A stretch of DNA of 6,199 nt from NCBI GenBank assembly GCA_934339215.1, contig CAKRHU010000102.1:1-6199 (forward strand). Direction: 5' to 3'. The stretch comes from an uncultured Lacticaseibacillus sp. (GTDB lineage Bacteria; Bacillota; Bacilli; Lactobacillales; Lactobacillaceae). The notes below the pieces were generated by a model. The model was not told the origin of the DNA. It worked only from the letters and a program-made list of their open reading frames with translations, and made no database searches. Shown here in pieces: positions 5,971 through 6,199 of this stretch. How positions within the stretch are numbered: position 1 is the first letter of the stretch; each line of letters opens with the position of its first letter. Made by a program: the position numbers and the translations under genes.

Positions 5971-6162
5971 CAGTGATTTGAAATTGAGACTCCAGTTGGC
6001 TCGCCGCTACATAATGAGGGTCCTCGGCCGAACTAACTTGAATCACTCGCTTCGCTCCTGACCAAAGTGGATTTCGACCTGCGGCTTTCCGTAAGCAGTG
6101 CCCGCTAACGGAAAGCTCACTATGTATCGGCGGCCAGCTTCCGCCTCAATTTCAAATTACTG
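5971..6162 (-). ncRNA. 192-nt highly structured element, candidate non-coding RNA or palindromic mobile repeat
   Basis: The outer helix pairs 5971-5988 with 6145-6162 (18 bp, one exception). After a 5x5 internal loop, 5994-6018 pairs with 6116-6139 (about 24 bp with one bulge and a few exceptions). It opens into two hairpins: 6084-6096 with 6104-6116 (13 positions, one mismatch), and 6026-6032 with 6073-6079 plus an inner AAGT/ACTT stem. No open frame covers it. Strand evidence is mixed in the outer helix (two wobbles favour each strand), but the second hairpin favours the minus strand. The known Lacto-usp motif, proposed to be a 6S RNA, sits upstream of usp genes in lactic acid bacteria; the position fits, but the two-hairpin cap is unlike 6S and I cannot confirm a match. 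A MITE-like repeat is the alternative. Confidence 0.45.
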
Positions 6163-6199
6163 CCACGACCAAGCAACATCGCTGTTAACGTTACAATGC

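Noticed and set aside
5971..6162. CRISPR array, tRNA or T-box for the structured element
   Set aside because: There are no repeated units with spacers, no cloverleaf with a T-arm, and no T-box consensus or anticodon-like specifier loop; the arms form one long imperfect palindrome instead.

Overview
The window looks like a chromosomal segment of a lactic acid bacterium, most likely a member of the Lactobacillaceae. This rests on strong GGAGG-type ribosome binding sites, moderate G+C content, a class A sortase, a lactobacillus-style UspA-like protein, and short intergenic regions with intrinsic terminators. Genus and species cannot be settled from the sequence alone.

Layout, left to right. Positions 1-336 are non-coding: three small inverted repeats and a probable promoter lead into a plus-strand OFA-family MFS carboxylate transporter (337-1572). 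A small two-helix membrane protein (1624-1827) follows on the same strand. A long perfect stem (1835-1880) serves as a bidirectional terminator against the minus-strand gene cluster. Reading the minus strand right to left from the window's right end, the order is: a 192-nt highly structured element of unknown identity (5971-6162); a UspA-like gene with its own promoter (5424-5885); an intergenic region with two adjoining RNA hairpins (5329-5428); sfsA (4552-5274); a two-gene sortase unit with its own promoter and terminator (4474 down to 3001); and an AI-2E-family permease (1896-2906).

The most interesting coding unit is the sortase pair. The downstream gene encodes an intact membrane-anchored class A sortase with His137, Cys199 and Arg209. 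The upstream gene encodes a secreted protein with an Ig-like N-terminal region and a C-terminal sortase-like fold. That fold keeps the catalytic His motif but has Ser and Lys where Cys and Arg belong, and the whole protein contains no cysteine. It appears to be a pseudosortase co-expressed with a true sortase.

The most interesting non-coding features are the 192-nt element, which folds as an outer helix of about 42 pairs capped by two hairpins, and the 65-nt hairpin ahead of sfsA. In the latter, all three departures from Watson-Crick pairing in the outer 24 pairs are G-U wobbles only on the minus strand, which points to a functional RNA of the usp-sfsA transcript. All protein starts given here were moved from the longest open frame to the methionine with a good ribosome binding site.
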